From Tridacna crocea (Eukaryota; Mollusca; Bivalvia; Cardiida; Cardiidae), in NCBI GenBank assembly GCA_943736015.1, contig OX031058.1:20609001-20673000 (forward strand): a DNA stretch of 64,000 bases, in the 5' to 3' direction. A program made the position numbers and the translations under genes. Under the pieces are notes generated by a model. It worked only from the letters and a program-made list of their open reading frames with translations, was not told where the DNA came from and ran no database searches. Of this stretch, positions 23,928 to 34,220 are shown in pieces. Each line of letters starts with the position of its first letter. The stretch's first letter is position 1.

Positions 23928-24389
23928 GCCAAATTTTCCATTTGCTTTCCTGGATGGCATTGGCATAGTTTTTTTACTCTGGAGAATATTTTGAAAACAT
24001 TGTGGAAAATGAGGAGAAAAAACTTTTTGTCCCAATTTATCATCCTGGTCTAGAGTCTAACTTACTTTTATTGCCATTATTTCTAAAAAAGCTGTTTTAA
24101 ATATTTTTTTTCTCTTGTTATGGATTTTGTTGTACTTTTTTATTGATATAACTCACAAATATTTAATTAAAACTATTCTCTTTATTTTTAAAGCATTGGA
24201 TGTTTCTGATTGTCAAAGCCCATGTTTGATCATTTGAACTGTCAGAATTCCCATAGAAGATATAGATTATGCAGCTCAGTTGCTAGCGTACACTCAGCAA
24301 TGGAAACATGAAATTGCAGCTTGGTCAAACCAAAAGTGTCCTCAGAATTATAGACCAACCTCCATTTATGACAAGTACTTTCTTAACTT
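23928..24389. other. Mostly unassigned, one MITE arm relic
   Basis: ATTTTGAAAACATTGTGG and AAATGAGGAGAAAA at 23988-24020 are one hairpin arm. 24060-24389 is AT-rich with no recognised gene. Confidence 0.3.
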
Positions 24390-24443
24390 TTAACTCTTTA
24401 TCATAGGGGAAACTTTTGGACCAATCCAAATTGAAAGCATTTA
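24390..24443 (+). mobile_element. TTAA MITE, left fragment (split by HINE)
   Basis: TTAACTCTTTATCATAGG through GGACCAATCCAAATTGAAAG to CATTTA. The copy resumes at 25588. Confidence 0.65.
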
Positions 24444-25587
24444 TTAGCTCACCTGAGCACAAAGTGCTCATGGTGAGCTTTTGTGATCGCCCAATGTCTG
24501 TCGTGCATGGTCCATCGTCCACAATTTCTTTAAACATCATCTCCTCCTAAACCATCAGCCCAATCTTGATGAAACTTGGCAGGGATGTTCCTTGGGTGAA
24601 GCTCTACCAAAGTTGTTCAAGAGATTGAATTCTAGCCATAATTCTGGTTGCCATGGCAACCAAAAGGAAAAAAATAGCAAAATCTTTGAAAATCTTCTTC
24701 TCTGAAACTAGAAGGTGTAGAGCTTTGATATTTGGTATGTAGCCTCTCCTAGTGGACCTCTACCGAGATTGTTCATATGGTGCCCCTTGGGTCAAAACTG
24801 GCCCCGCCCCTTCATATGATGCCCCTGGGGTCAAAACTGGCCCCGCCCCGGTGGTCACAAGTTTGAAACTTAGGAACAAAGAAGGAAAACTTTTAAACTC
24901 TTCTTCTCTGAAATTAGAAGGTGCAGAGTTTTGATATTTGGTATTTAGCATCTCCTAGTAGACCTCTACCAAGATTTTTCATATGATGCCCATGGGGTCC
25001 AAACTGGCCCTGCCCCAGGGGTCACAAGTTTGAAACATAGGAACAATGAAGGAAAACTTTAAAAATCTTCTTCTCTGAAACTAGAAGGTGCAGAGCTTTA
25101 ATATTTGGTATGTAGCATCTCCTAGTAGACATCTACTAAGATTGTTCGTATGATGCCCCTGGGGTCAAAACTGGCCCCGCCCCGGTGGTCACAAGTTTGA
25201 AACATAGAAATAGATATGAAAAACTTTAGAATTCTTCTAGTCTGAAACTAGGTGGTGCAGAGCTTTGATATTTGGTATGTAGCATCTCATAGTGAACCTC
25301 TACCAAGAATGTTCATATGATGCCCCTTAGGTCAAAACTTGCCCTGCCCCAGGGGTCACAAGTTCGAAACATAGGAACAAAGAAGGAAAACTTTAAAATT
25401 CTACTTCTCTGAAACAAGAAGGCGTAGAGCTTTGGTATTTTGTAAGTAGCATCTCCTAGTGGACCTCTACCAAGTTTTTTCTTAGGATGCCCCTGGGCTC
25501 AAAACTGGCCCTGCCCAGGGGTCACAAGTTTGATTTTACAGGTTGGTATTCAGGTGAGCCATATAGGACCATCATGGTCCTCTTGTT
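24444..25587 (+). mobile_element. HINE-like element, GCTCACCTGA family, inside a MITE
   Basis: A near-complete copy. TTAGCTCACCTGAGCAC, with GTGCTCATGGTGAGCT, begins it, followed by five ~165-bp units. TCAGGTGAGC is the exact 10-bp inverse of the 5' subterminal repeat and is followed by a GGACCATCATGGTCC hairpin and TCTTGTT. Flanking MITE pieces show it is younger than that MITE. Confidence 0.75.
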
Positions 25588-25750
25588 TATTGTGACTTAA
25601 AAATTGAAATGTGATTTAGGAAGGGTAGAAAACATGCGAAAAAGAGAAAAAGTGGTTAATAGCACTTTCTCCTTTTCCCACAATGTTTTCAAAGGGATCC
25701 TTTAATTTTCCAGGGTCGTTAAAAGTCAGGATTGTGTGGCAAAGAGTTAA
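25588..25750 (+). mobile_element. TTAA MITE, right fragment
   Basis: TTGTGACTTAAAAATTGAAA, a decayed hairpin, then CCAGGGTCGTTAAAAGTC and GGCAAAGAGTTAA. About 13 bp of the consensus is missing at the junction. Confidence 0.65.
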
Positions 25751-26018
25751 AAATGACAAAAAATATAGACTTGTCAATAGTGGCAGCATTTGGGGGCAAC
25801 AGGTTAAATGTTAAATGGAAGGAGTCCAAAGTCACATGCTCTTAAATTGTGTGTGCTCCACATCTCTTGAACCCATTATCTTACTTAACATGTGTGTGTC
25901 CTGATATGCAGAGCTGAGATTGAAAATGGCAGGGCAGAAGATATGAATGATAGCAGGGGGTCAAAGACATGATGTGATCAGCATCCTTTAGGTGAATGCT
26001 GAAAATGGTGTTCCCCTG
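25751..26018. other. Unassigned spacer
   Basis: Short MITE-arm similarity at 25785-25800 (GCATTTGGGGGCAACAGG). No gene recognised. Confidence 0.3.
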
Positions 26019-26188
26019 TCTTTACTAAACATCAAAATGTTACTCAATCAAAATTGAAAGCATTAAATGAAATGTAGCTTAATTAGTTGGGGTCTGGCTT
26101 CAAAAGGGTAGAAGATACTGTTGGAAAAGGAGAAAATGAAGGTTACCAGTATTTTCTCCTTCTCCTTCAAAGTTTTAAGAGCGTTCTT
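26019..26188 (+). mobile_element. TTAA MITE, 3' truncated
   Basis: CTTTACTAAACATCAAAATG, AAAATTGAAAGCATTAAATG and a hairpin GGAGAAAATGAAGGTTACC. It is cut off by the HINE that begins at 26189. Confidence 0.55.
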
Positions 26189-26996
26189 TTTAGCTCACCG
26201 AAGCACGTAGTCCTCGGGGTGAGCTATTGTGATCGGTCGTCGTCCATCATCCTTCTATCCGTAAACAAAATTGCTTAAAAATCTTCTCCTTTGGAACCGC
26301 CTATCAGATTTCAATGAATGTTCACAGAAATGATCCTTAGGTAATGCACTTTCAGAAGACTTAAAAAATTTGAATTCCATGAAGAACACTGGTTGCCATG
26401 GCAACCAAAAGAAAAAACTTTAAAAATCTGCTTGTCCCAAAAGAGTTAGAGCATCATCTAGTGGCCCTCTACCAAAATACTTCAAATTATGGCTGTAGTG
26501 TTGAAAATGGCCCTATGTTGTGGGTTCTCGGATTTCACAGAGGTAAAGAAGGAAATTTTTAAAAATCTCCCTGTCCCAAACCGTAAGGGCTAGAGCTTTT
26601 ATATTTGGCAAATAGCATCATTTAGTGCCCCCTACCAAAATACTTCAAATTATGACCCAAGTGATGAAAATGGCCTAATGTTGTGAGTTCTCAGATTTCA
26701 CATAGAGATAAGGAAGGAAATTTTTTAAAAATCTTTTTGTCCCAAACCATAAGGACTAGAGCTTTCATGTTTGGCATGTAGCGTCATCTAGTGGCCCGCT
26801 ACCAACACACTTCAAGTTATGGCCCTAGTGTTGAAAATGGCCCTATGTTGTGGGTTCTCAGATTTCACTTAGAGATAAAGAAATCTTTAAAAAACTTCTT
26901 GTCCCAAACTGTAAGGGCTAGAGCTTTCACATTTGGCATGTAGCATCATTTAGTGGCCCTCTACCAAAACACTTCAAATTATGGCCCAGGTGTGAA
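26189..26996 (+). mobile_element. HINE-like element, diverged GCTCACC copy (3' end lost)
   Basis: TTTTTAGCTCACCGAAGCAC and a CTCGGGGTGAGCT palindrome, then CGTCGTCCATCATCC. About four units of ~160 bp carry CCCAAACCGTAAGGGCTAGA, GCATCATCTAGTGGCCC and TATGTTGTGGGTTCTC. There is no 3' subterminal repeat or TCTTGTT. 26997-27157 is unassigned. Confidence 0.6.
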
Positions 26997-27157
26997 GACA
27001 AAAACATGAAAACCGCGGACTACGTCAAACATGCAATCGTAAAATGACTGGAAATATTATAATTCTTAGATCTTAAATGTTTTCCCTCTCTCTTCTGTTT
27101 GTTTATTGTTTATTTCTAATCATGATACTTTTCAACTTATTTTTACCTATGTGTCTT

Positions 27158-28730
27158 TTTAGCTCACCTGAGCACGAAGTGCTCATGGTGAGCTTATGTG
27201 ATTGCCCAATGTCCGTCGTCCACAATTTCTTTAAACATTTCTCCTCCTAAGCCAGTGGGCCAATCTTGATGAAACTTGGGTGGAGCTCTACCAAAGTTGT
27301 TCAAGAGATTGAATTTCACCCAAAACTCTGGTTGCCATGGCAACCAAAAGGAAAAAAAAAAAAAGCAAAATCTTTGAAAATCTTCTTCTCTGAAACTAGT
27401 AGGCGTAGAGCTTTGATATTTGGTATGTAGCATCTCCTAATGGACCTCTAATAAGATTGTTTATATGATGTCCCTGGGGTCAAAACAGGCCTCGCACCGG
27501 GGGTCACAAGTTTGTAACATAGGAACAAAGAAGGAAAACTTTTGAATTCTTCTTCTCTGAAACTAGAAGGAGCAGAGCTTTGATATTTGGTATGTAGCAT
27601 CTCCTAGTAGACCTCTACTAATTTTGTTCATATGATGCCCCTTGGGTCAAAACTGGCCCTGCCAGGGGGGGTCACAAGTTTGAAACAGGAACAAAGAAGG
27701 AAAACTTTAAAATTCTTCTTCTCTGAAACTAGAAAGTGCAGAGCTTTGATATTTGGTATGTAGCATCTCCTAGTGGACTTCTACCAAGATTTTTCAAATG
27801 ATGCCCCTAGGGTCAAAACTGGTCGAGGGGTCACAAGTTTGAAACATAGGAACAAAGAAGGAAAATTTTTAAATTCTTCTAGAAGGTGGAGAGCTTTGAT
27901 ATTTGGTATGTAGCATCTCCTAGTGGACTTCTACCAAGATTGTTCAAATGATGCCCCTGGGGTCAAAACTGGCCTTGCCCTGGGGGTCACAAGTTTTAAA
28001 CATAGGAACAAAGATAGAAAATTTTAAAATTCTTCTTCTCTGAAACTAGAATGTGCAGTGCTTTGATATTTGGTATGTAGCATCTCGTAGTAGACCCTTA
28101 CCAAGATTTTTCATATGATGCCCCTTGGGTCAAAACTAGCCCTTCCCCCCTTGGGTCACAAGGGTGAAACATAGGAACAAAGAAGGAAAACTTTAGAATT
28201 CTTCTTCTCTGAAACTAGAAGGTGCAGAGCTTTGATATTTGGTATGTAGCATCTCCTAGTAGACCTTTGCCAAGATTATACATATGATGCTCCTGGGGTC
28301 AAAACTGGCCCCACTACGGGGTCTCCAGTTCGAAACATAGGAACAAAGAAGGAAAACTTCAAAATTCATCTTCTATGTAACAAGAAAGAGTAGAGCTTTG
28401 ATATTTGGTATGTAGCATCTGCTAGTTGACCTCTACCAAATTTGTTCAAATGATGTCCCTGGGGCCCAAACTGGCCTAGCTCTGGGGGTCACAAGTTCGA
28501 AACATAGGAACAAAGAAGGAAAACTTTAAAAAAAAGATTCTCTGAAACTCGATGTTGTAGAGCTTTGATATTTCATATGTAGCATCTTCTAGTGGACCTC
28601 TACCAAATACGATACAATGATCATGGTGTCCAAACTGGCCCCGCCCTGATGGTCACAAGTTTGAAAATGGGAACAAAGAAGGATAACTTTGAAATTCCTC
28701 TGTTCTGAAACAAGATAGAAACTCCGTACG
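27158..28730 (+). mobile_element. HINE-like element, GCTCACCTGA family
   Basis: TTTTTAGCTCACCTGAGCAC and GTGCTCATGGTGAGCT begin it. Eight or nine ~165-bp units follow. It decays after ACTCCGTACGTGTGTTCC without reaching the terminal repeat. A matching 3' end lies apart at 29243-29359. Confidence 0.7.
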
Positions 28731-29142
28731 TGTGTTCCTTATCATAGTCTGCCAATAACAATATTTTACTTTTTTTCATTAAATGTCATGTCATTGAAAA
28801 AGGGGGCTTGGTGTAAATTTTCACTGGCATTTATGAAACTTCAAACATGTTTTCCTTAGGACAGTCTTTTGATACAATTTTCTTCTGTAAGATGTGTCAC
28901 AAAAAAGGGGGTTACCTTTCACATACTGGACTTGCTGAGCCCGGATAGATCAGTTTGTAATGTTGTGAGCTTTTGGTCTAGGGTTCCCAGTTTGCGCTGG
29001 CTTTACTACTGTCTCAGGCAACATCCTTTGACATTTGATCAAAAGTTACTGAGACAAGTCTCATTTGTGTCTTACCAATGAGCAAATGATGTTTTAATGT
29101 CATGCGACATTTTGACAAGGAAATTAATGCCTAGCCTAGTTA
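28731..29142. repeat. HINE unit fragments and a possible SINE relic
   Basis: 28785-28915 has TGTCATTGAAAAAGGGGGCTT and CACAAAAAAGGGGG, like the core of the ATGCTCCCC family. At 28935-29000, GAGCCCGGATAGATCAGTTT resembles a tRNA-derived SINE head with a usable A-box, but no good B-box was found. Confidence 0.3.
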
Positions 29143-29242
29143 ATTCAATCCCTCACCATACAATCCTGACTTTCAATGACCCTGAATAATACAGGTTGTG
29201 AAAGCATTTTTCGAAAAGAAGAAAATGCTTTTTGCACAGTTA
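29143..29242 (-). mobile_element. TTAA MITE, left fragment (split by two HINE tails)
   Basis: CCCTCACCATACAATCCTGA, TCAATGACCCTGAATA and a decayed arm AAGAAGAAAATGC. The copy resumes at 29496. Confidence 0.5.
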
Positions 29243-29359
29243 CCTACCCTGTCAGAATTATTTTGCCTTGAACTTTGATATTTGGTATTTATCTTCATTG
29301 TAAACCTTTACTGCTTAGTACTCAGGTGAGTGATATAGGACCATCATGGTCCTCTTGTT
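29243..29359 (+). mobile_element. 3' tail only of a GCTCACCTGA-family HINE
   Basis: Nearly the same as the last ~120 bp of the copy ending at 1249: TGATATTTGGTATTTATC, CTTAGTACTCAGGTGAG, a GGACCATCATGGTCC hairpin and TCTTGTT. Confidence 0.6.
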
Positions 29360-29495
29360 CAGTTATTGCCCTTTAATATTTTTCACATATCATGGAGAAT
29401 AACTACTCTTCATTCATGGCCTATCCGTCATTTCAACTCATGTCACTGACAAACGCCTTCAGGCATATTATGTGCCGCTCTGCAAAGCTCTTGTT
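29360..29495 (+). mobile_element. 3' tail only of an ACGCCCGAAGGG-family HINE
   Basis: Same as the last ~140 bp of the copy ending at 23814 (CATATCATGGAGAATAAC, CGCCTTCAGGCATATTATG, GCAAAGCTCTTGTT). It starts at the exact base after the other tail's TCTTGTT. Confidence 0.6.
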
Positions 29496-29573
29496 TGAAT
29501 TACGTTTATTTTGTTGTCAGCAAGTGCTTTTAATTTGGACCAGTCTACAATTTTGTCGTTGGTAAAGGGTTAA
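29496..29573 (-). mobile_element. TTAA MITE, right fragment
   Basis: TTATTTTGTTGTCAGCAAGT through TTTTGTCGTTGGTAAAGGGTTAA. It closes the copy opened at 29143. Confidence 0.55.
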
Positions 29574-29639
29574 ATGTTTTACCTGTATTCAAACAAACAG
29601 CATTTCTTGAATACCTCAATTAATCAGACAGCTCGGATG

Positions 29640-30015
29640 GCTGCAGAAGTTATCAAAAAGGCTAGAAAACATTGAGGAAATAAAGAGAAAAGGATGGTAA
29701 CAAGCCTATCTCACATTCTTTAAAAGTCTCTTTCTTGTGGTCAGTACAACATGAGATTACATGTATTTGGTAAAGGATCAATTTTCACCAAAGGTCAGTA
29801 TTTCATTTTTGTCCATTTCAATAAATGTGGCTCAAACACAGAAATTTGTTGTGGGAAGGGTATAAAACATTGTGGGAAAAGAAGAAAATGCTGGTTACCA
29901 ATGTTTTCTACCTGTACTAAATCAAATTTCAATTTTTGAGTCACATTTATTTTGTCGTAAGCAAATGGTTCCAATTTAGACTTGTCTAAAATATCATTGT
30001 TTGGTAAAAAGTTAC
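29640..30015. mobile_element. Two decayed MITE copies
   Basis: First relic 29640-29780 (GAAAACATTGAGGAAAT ... TTTGGTAAAGGATCAA). Second 29780-30015 has a good left hairpin arm (GTGGGAAAAGAAGAAAATGC), a lost right arm and TTTGGTAAAAAGTTA. Confidence 0.5.
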
Positions 30016-30039
30016 GAGATACCAAATGAAAAGAAAACT

Positions 30040-30136
30040 TGCCTAGCACTTTACCACATAACCCTAAGTTTTGATGACGATGAAAAGGAGAAAACGCTGG
30101 TATGCAGCTTTCTACCCACATTATCTTCTACCCTTT
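30040..30136 (-). mobile_element. Truncated TTAA MITE
   Basis: CACTTTACCACATAACCC, GATGACGATGAAAAGGAG and CCCACATTATCTTCTACCC. Cut by the SINE-like sequence that follows. Confidence 0.4.
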
Positions 30137-30246
30137 CAGCTGAGTCCCAGCCAGCAGCTTGGTAGGTAGTGTACAGGACTTGAGAACAGGGCTCATGGGT
30201 TTGATCTCTGGCTCAGCCAATTTCTTTCCGAGGATTTATGATGGTC
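30137..30246 (+). repeat. tRNA-derived SINE relic
   Basis: AGCAGCTTGGTAGGTAGTG is an A-box-like D arm and GGGTTTGATCTCTGGCTC a B-box-like T arm, about 50 bp apart. The downstream SINE body is short. Too diverged for a functional tRNA. Confidence 0.4.
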
Positions 30247-30466
30247 TTTATATCCCCCACAACAAAGTGGAGGGGTGCATACTGGAATCACCATGGCTAT
30301 CTGTAGACATGAATTTGTCCGGCAAAATACTCCAATACTTTTTAAGGTACAGAACTTAAATTTACACACATTGTTCCTATTTATATGAAGTTGTCAATGT
30401 GCAATTTTCATGACCCTACTGCCATTTGTTGAAGAATTATCTTCCCTTGAACTTTTTTCTGCTCTA
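30247..30466 (+). repeat. TATCCCCC-type HINE 5' fragment
   Basis: TTATATCCCCCACAACAAAG and GTGGAGGGGTGCATACTGG match the 5' structure at 19447. It is interrupted by the GC-rich foldback; host sequence appears to continue at 31600. Confidence 0.4.
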
Positions 30467-30471
30467 ATAGT

Positions 30472-31594
30472 ACGGTCACAAATCAGTAAATGCCGCCTGC
30501 TTGGTGGAAACTGCCAGTTTTCACTCAAATTCGGCCGGTGGCAGCTCGGTGGCAGGTGCAGGCAGCATTTTAATCGCCGCCAGGACGCCGCTGAAGTTTT
30601 AAGAAAAAGTTAAAATTCTGTCTGCCACCGGCTGATTTTTTCCAATTGTGCCTGTCGTCAGGGCGCCGTGCAGGCGTATTTTGTAGTCGTGCAGTGGCTG
30701 TCAAGCAGCAGACCGGCTGCAGCTCGATTTTTACTCAGTCGTCATGGGGTTCGAGGGCCTGCAATTTTCGGCCGGCAATTGGTAGCAGTTTACTGCCACT
30801 CTCCAGCATCCAGCCTGCTACCTTTATGCTACCCATAGGCCACTGTGCGATTTCAAAATATCTGCTGGCGGCAGGCCGGAGATTGAAAAGAAGATGGAAG
30901 GCGACTGGCGGTGTTGGTAGGTGGCAGGATGGCGATGTGCTGAGTGCAGATTCCTGGGCCCCTGAATATAAATCCGTGGCTATTCACAATAAAAAATTGT
31001 CGTCATAGCGATTCTAACAGCACCATAGTGACTCAGAGACTTGCATATTGCTGGGTTGGGCTCTGGTCTCTTGCGCTTCGGTGCTAGCGCTTTGTCCTGC
31101 CCCTTGCCTTTAGGGGGCAACTTGTTGGAAGGAAAAAAATTCTTAAGAATTAGATCTATATATCTTGTGGTTGATAATAATAATGAACAATTTGTAGTGA
31201 TACGAGAGCAATCTAGCTTTATATATCCCCTGTAAACCAGCCTGCCGCCGCCAGATTATCGGGCGGGTGCCTGGCGGTGGCAGTTCGAATGTTCAATCGC
31301 TGGCCGGTGTCGGGTGTAAATGGTCAGTGTCCGCCAGGTCGCCGGGTGGTGGCTGGTAAAATATGACAGCTGCCGGGCTGTCGCCTAACTGCCACTGGCC
31401 GACACCCTGATGACTCCCCACACCCCTCAAACTTAAGAATCTGCCTACAGCCGCCTGGAACCCACCAGGCAGCCTTTAACTGGCAGTTATTTATGACCAC
31501 TCTCACCAATTTGTAAAAAATCGGCTGGCGGCATGTAATTTTAAGAATCTACCAATGTCTAAAAATCGGCAGGCAGCAGTTTCACATTGTGACC
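30472..31594. mobile_element. GC-rich foldback element 2
   Basis: Ends ACGGTCACAAATCAG and CATTGTGACC form short inverted repeats. ATAGT stands directly outside both ends and may be the target duplication. The interior is GC-rich with many CTGCCGCC/GGCGGCAG words in both orientations, so long parts can fold back. ORFs of up to 120 codons inside (for example 30646-31008) lack any domain signature and are probably a by-product of base composition. Confidence 0.55.
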
Positions 31595-31681
31595 ATAGTG
31601 TTACTTTTGTACTGAGCCATTCTGCATCAGAGACCCGTTTTCGTGGAGCTATTGGTGGGTATAATCATGTTTAGTGATAGC

Positions 31682-31910
31682 TTAACTCTTTACCACATGG
31701 GCAAATAATAGACATGTCCAAATTGAAAGCATTTGCAGACGACTTTTTAAACAAAGCTCAAAAGACGGATTTTGACTTCGATAGAGTAGAAAACAGTGTG
31801 GGAAATGGAGAAAATGCTGGTTTCCAGCATTTTCTCCTTTTCCCACAATGTTTTCAAAAGGCCTCTATCCAGGGGTCGTTAAAAGTAGGGATTGTGTGGT
31901 AATGAGTTAA
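31682..31910 (+). mobile_element. TTAA hairpin MITE
   Basis: Complete 229 bp, TTAACTCTTTACC ... GGTAATGAGTTAA. Hairpin nearly perfect; its centre reads CTGGTTTCCAG. Confidence 0.85.
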
Positions 31911-32171
31911 GTTGTGACTGGATTAATTCCTCTCTCACCGCTGGACATTGTTTTCACGAAGATTATGCATGAAAGCAGCCAGTTGCTTGGAAAGAGTATT
32001 GTGTAGAGTACTTGTAAAAGAAACTCTAGGAGAGCATGGATAGGTGAACTGGCTGCCGCAATATAACTAAAACAATGTTGAATACAGCTCTAATCACCAT
32101 ACAATCAATCAATCTTCTACCTTTTCAAACAGGAATACCTTTGATTAAGTCTTATGTTATTTATCCTCTTA

Positions 32172-32443
32172 AGGGTTGGTTGGTTGTATTGGGGTTTACA
32201 TCACTTTAACAGCTAAGGTCATATCATGGCGGTTGGTGACACATATGTATTTCCAGATTTTCTCACACCAGTACTAACACAACTTTCTTTCCAAAGCCAC
32301 CAACTACTTTTCTCACATGCTTCAGCAGATGTGAGAGGTGAAAATACACCGGAAAGGAAGTTCTCCTCAACCGGGTATCGAACTTACAACCACCAGGTCA
32401 TGAGTCCGAAACGCTCGCCACTGAGCCACATGGGCGGGCCCTC
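32172..32443 (-). repeat. tRNA-derived SINE, minus strand
   Basis: Read on the minus strand from 32443: TGTGGCTCAGTGGCGAGCG (A box TGGCTCAGTGG), GGACTCATGACC (CAT in the anticodon position) and AAGTTCGATACCCGG (B box). A ~200-bp body follows and ends in a (CCAA)n-like tail seen as GGTTGGTTGG on the plus strand at 32175. This is the layout of a tRNA-derived SINE. Confidence 0.6.
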
Positions 32444-32654
32444 TTAACTCATTACCAAACAACAATATTTTGGGCTTGTCCAAATTGAAAGCATTGCAGA
32501 CGACAAAAGTGACTGAAAATTTGAAAATTGTTTTGTGAAGGGTAGAAAACAGGAGAAAATACTGGTAACCAGCATTTTGTCCTTTTCCTACAATGCTTTC
32601 AATAGGCTTTTTCACAGGGTCGTCAAAAGTAGGGATTGTGTGGTAAAGAGTTAA
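32444..32654 (+). mobile_element. TTAA hairpin MITE (short copy)
   Basis: TTAACTCATTACCAAAC ... GGTAAAGAGTTAA. The left hairpin arm lacks ~16 bp (GAAAACAGGAGAAAATAC), so the stem is shortened. It sits directly at the head of the SINE. Confidence 0.8.
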
Positions 32655-32871
32655 AGGACTTTGAATTTAGACAAATCTAAAATTTTGTCAGACTTTTTGT
32701 CAGATTTAAACCGAATATTAAAATATAATTTCTTTCATATGAATGTTTTATTCAAAAGAGAAAAGTCTGAAAAATCAACTGTTAACATATTTTAATCCTT
32801 TGCTATATAAGCCATTTTCTGACTTATCAACAAGTAACATGCAGGACTTGAACCACGGTGGGGTCGTTGTT

Positions 32872-33104
32872 TTAACTCTTTACTATACATCAAAATTATG
32901 GACAGTCGACTGGACCAAATTCAAAGTATTAGCAGACGACATTTCAATTTCAGCTAAAATGATTTCTGTGTGTGATAAGGTAGAAAACATTGTTAGAAAA
33001 GGAGAAAATACTGGAAACCAACATGTCCTCCTTTTCCCAAAATGTTTTTAAAAGGTTTCTACCTCAGGGTCTTAAAAAGTCGTCATTGTGTGGCAAAGGG
33101 TTAA
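32872..33104 (+). mobile_element. TTAA hairpin MITE
   Basis: TTAACTCTTTACTATACATC ... GGCAAAGGGTTAA, 233 bp. The hairpin is decayed on both arms. The AGCTAAAATGATTTCTGTG segment shows the subfamily of 52640. Confidence 0.8.
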
Positions 33105-33174
33105 AACATCATGTTACAAAGGGAAAACACTTGATACAAGTGCATGTAATTTATTCTGCTAAAATGATTTTAAA

Positions 33175-33402
33175 TTAACCCGTTACCACACAATCCCTAC
33201 TTTTAACGCCCCTGAGAAAAAAGCCCAAGAAAACATTGTGGGAAAAGGAGAAAATGCTGGTAACCAGCATTTTCTCCTTTCCTCACAATGTTTTCTACCC
33301 TTCACAAAATAAATTTCAAATTTTCAGTCACTTTTATTAGGTCGTCTGCAAATGCTTTCAATTTGAACCAGTTTAAAAAATAGTCGTTTAGTAATGAGTT
33401 AA
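33175..33402 (-). mobile_element. TTAA hairpin MITE
   Basis: TTAACCCGTTACCACACAATCC ... TTTAGTAATGAGTTAA; the hairpin is nearly intact around CTGGTAACCAG. Confidence 0.85.
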
Positions 33403-33447
33403 ATCGAGTATAAAACCATGTAAGATTTTTGGTCATGGGCATTTATA

Positions 33448-33595
33448 AATCTTTAACAAACAACCCTGTGTTGTGAGCAATCCTGAAGAAGAGTCTTTTG
33501 AAATTATTGTTGGGAAATTAAGAAAATTAATGCTGGTAACAAGCTGCTTCTTTTCACCAGATTTTTTCTACTTTTTCAGAGACAGTTCCTATAAT
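33448..33595 (-). mobile_element. Truncated MITE relic
   Basis: ATCTTTAACAAACAACCC, AGAGTCTTTTGAAATTATTG and AATGCTGGTAACAAGCTGC. The right arm is cut by the next copy. Confidence 0.5.
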
Positions 33596-33806
33596 TTAAC
33601 TCTTAACTAAAGGACAAAATTTTGGATTTCACCAAATTGAAAGCATTTGCAGACAGGAAACAAATAAGGCTCAAGTAATCATTGTTGTCTCTGATAGCAC
33701 AGAAAACATAGGAGAAAATGCTGGTAACCAGCATTTTCTCCTTTTCCCACAATGTTTTCAAAACCTTCATTAGAGTTGTTAAAAGTCGGGATTGGTAAAG
33801 AGTTAA
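33596..33806 (+). mobile_element. TTAA hairpin MITE
   Basis: TTAACTCTTAACTAAAGG ... GATTGGTAAAGAGTTAA, 211 bp. The left hairpin arm is shortened (AAACATAGGAGAAAATGC); the right arm is complete. Confidence 0.8.
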
Positions 33807-33991
33807 ACCACAAGCAATCTGTTGTCTGCAAATGCTTTCAGCTTGGAAGATGGTGAAATTTTGTTCAGGTAAATAGAAATTGACTCAGTTTGGCTACTAG
33901 ATTTTTCAGAAAGCGTGTTAAGGTTATATATCAACTGCAGCTTTGTTTCCACAGATAACATATAATTCACCCTGTATTAAATAATCCAGTT

Positions 33992-34220
33992 TTAACCCTT
34001 TACCCCATAAGGCATTTCTATGGTATCTCTAATTGACCCCAAATAATAGCAAGGATGAAGCTGTTTCTTATGTGTAAATGACACCTTTTGATAGCATAGA
34101 AAACATTGTGACAAAAGGTGAAATTGCTTGTCACATGCAATTTCACCTTTTGCCACAATGCTTTCCAAAGGCTCCTACAAGCAATGCGTAGAAATGAGTA
34201 TCTATGGAGTAAAGGGTTAA
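33992..34220 (+). mobile_element. TTAA hairpin MITE, divergent subfamily
   Basis: TTAACCCTTTACCCCATAAG ... GGAGTAAAGGGTTAA, 229 bp. The arms outside the hairpin are unlike the main family. The hairpin sequence has changed on both sides together (CAAAAGGTGAAATTGC against GCAATTTCACCTTTTG), with one mismatch in 24 pairs. Confidence 0.75.

Noticed and set aside
30646-31008. 120-codon ORF in the GC-rich island
   Set aside because: GC-rich DNA has few stops; no domain, no splice sites, and the island is bounded by inverted repeats.
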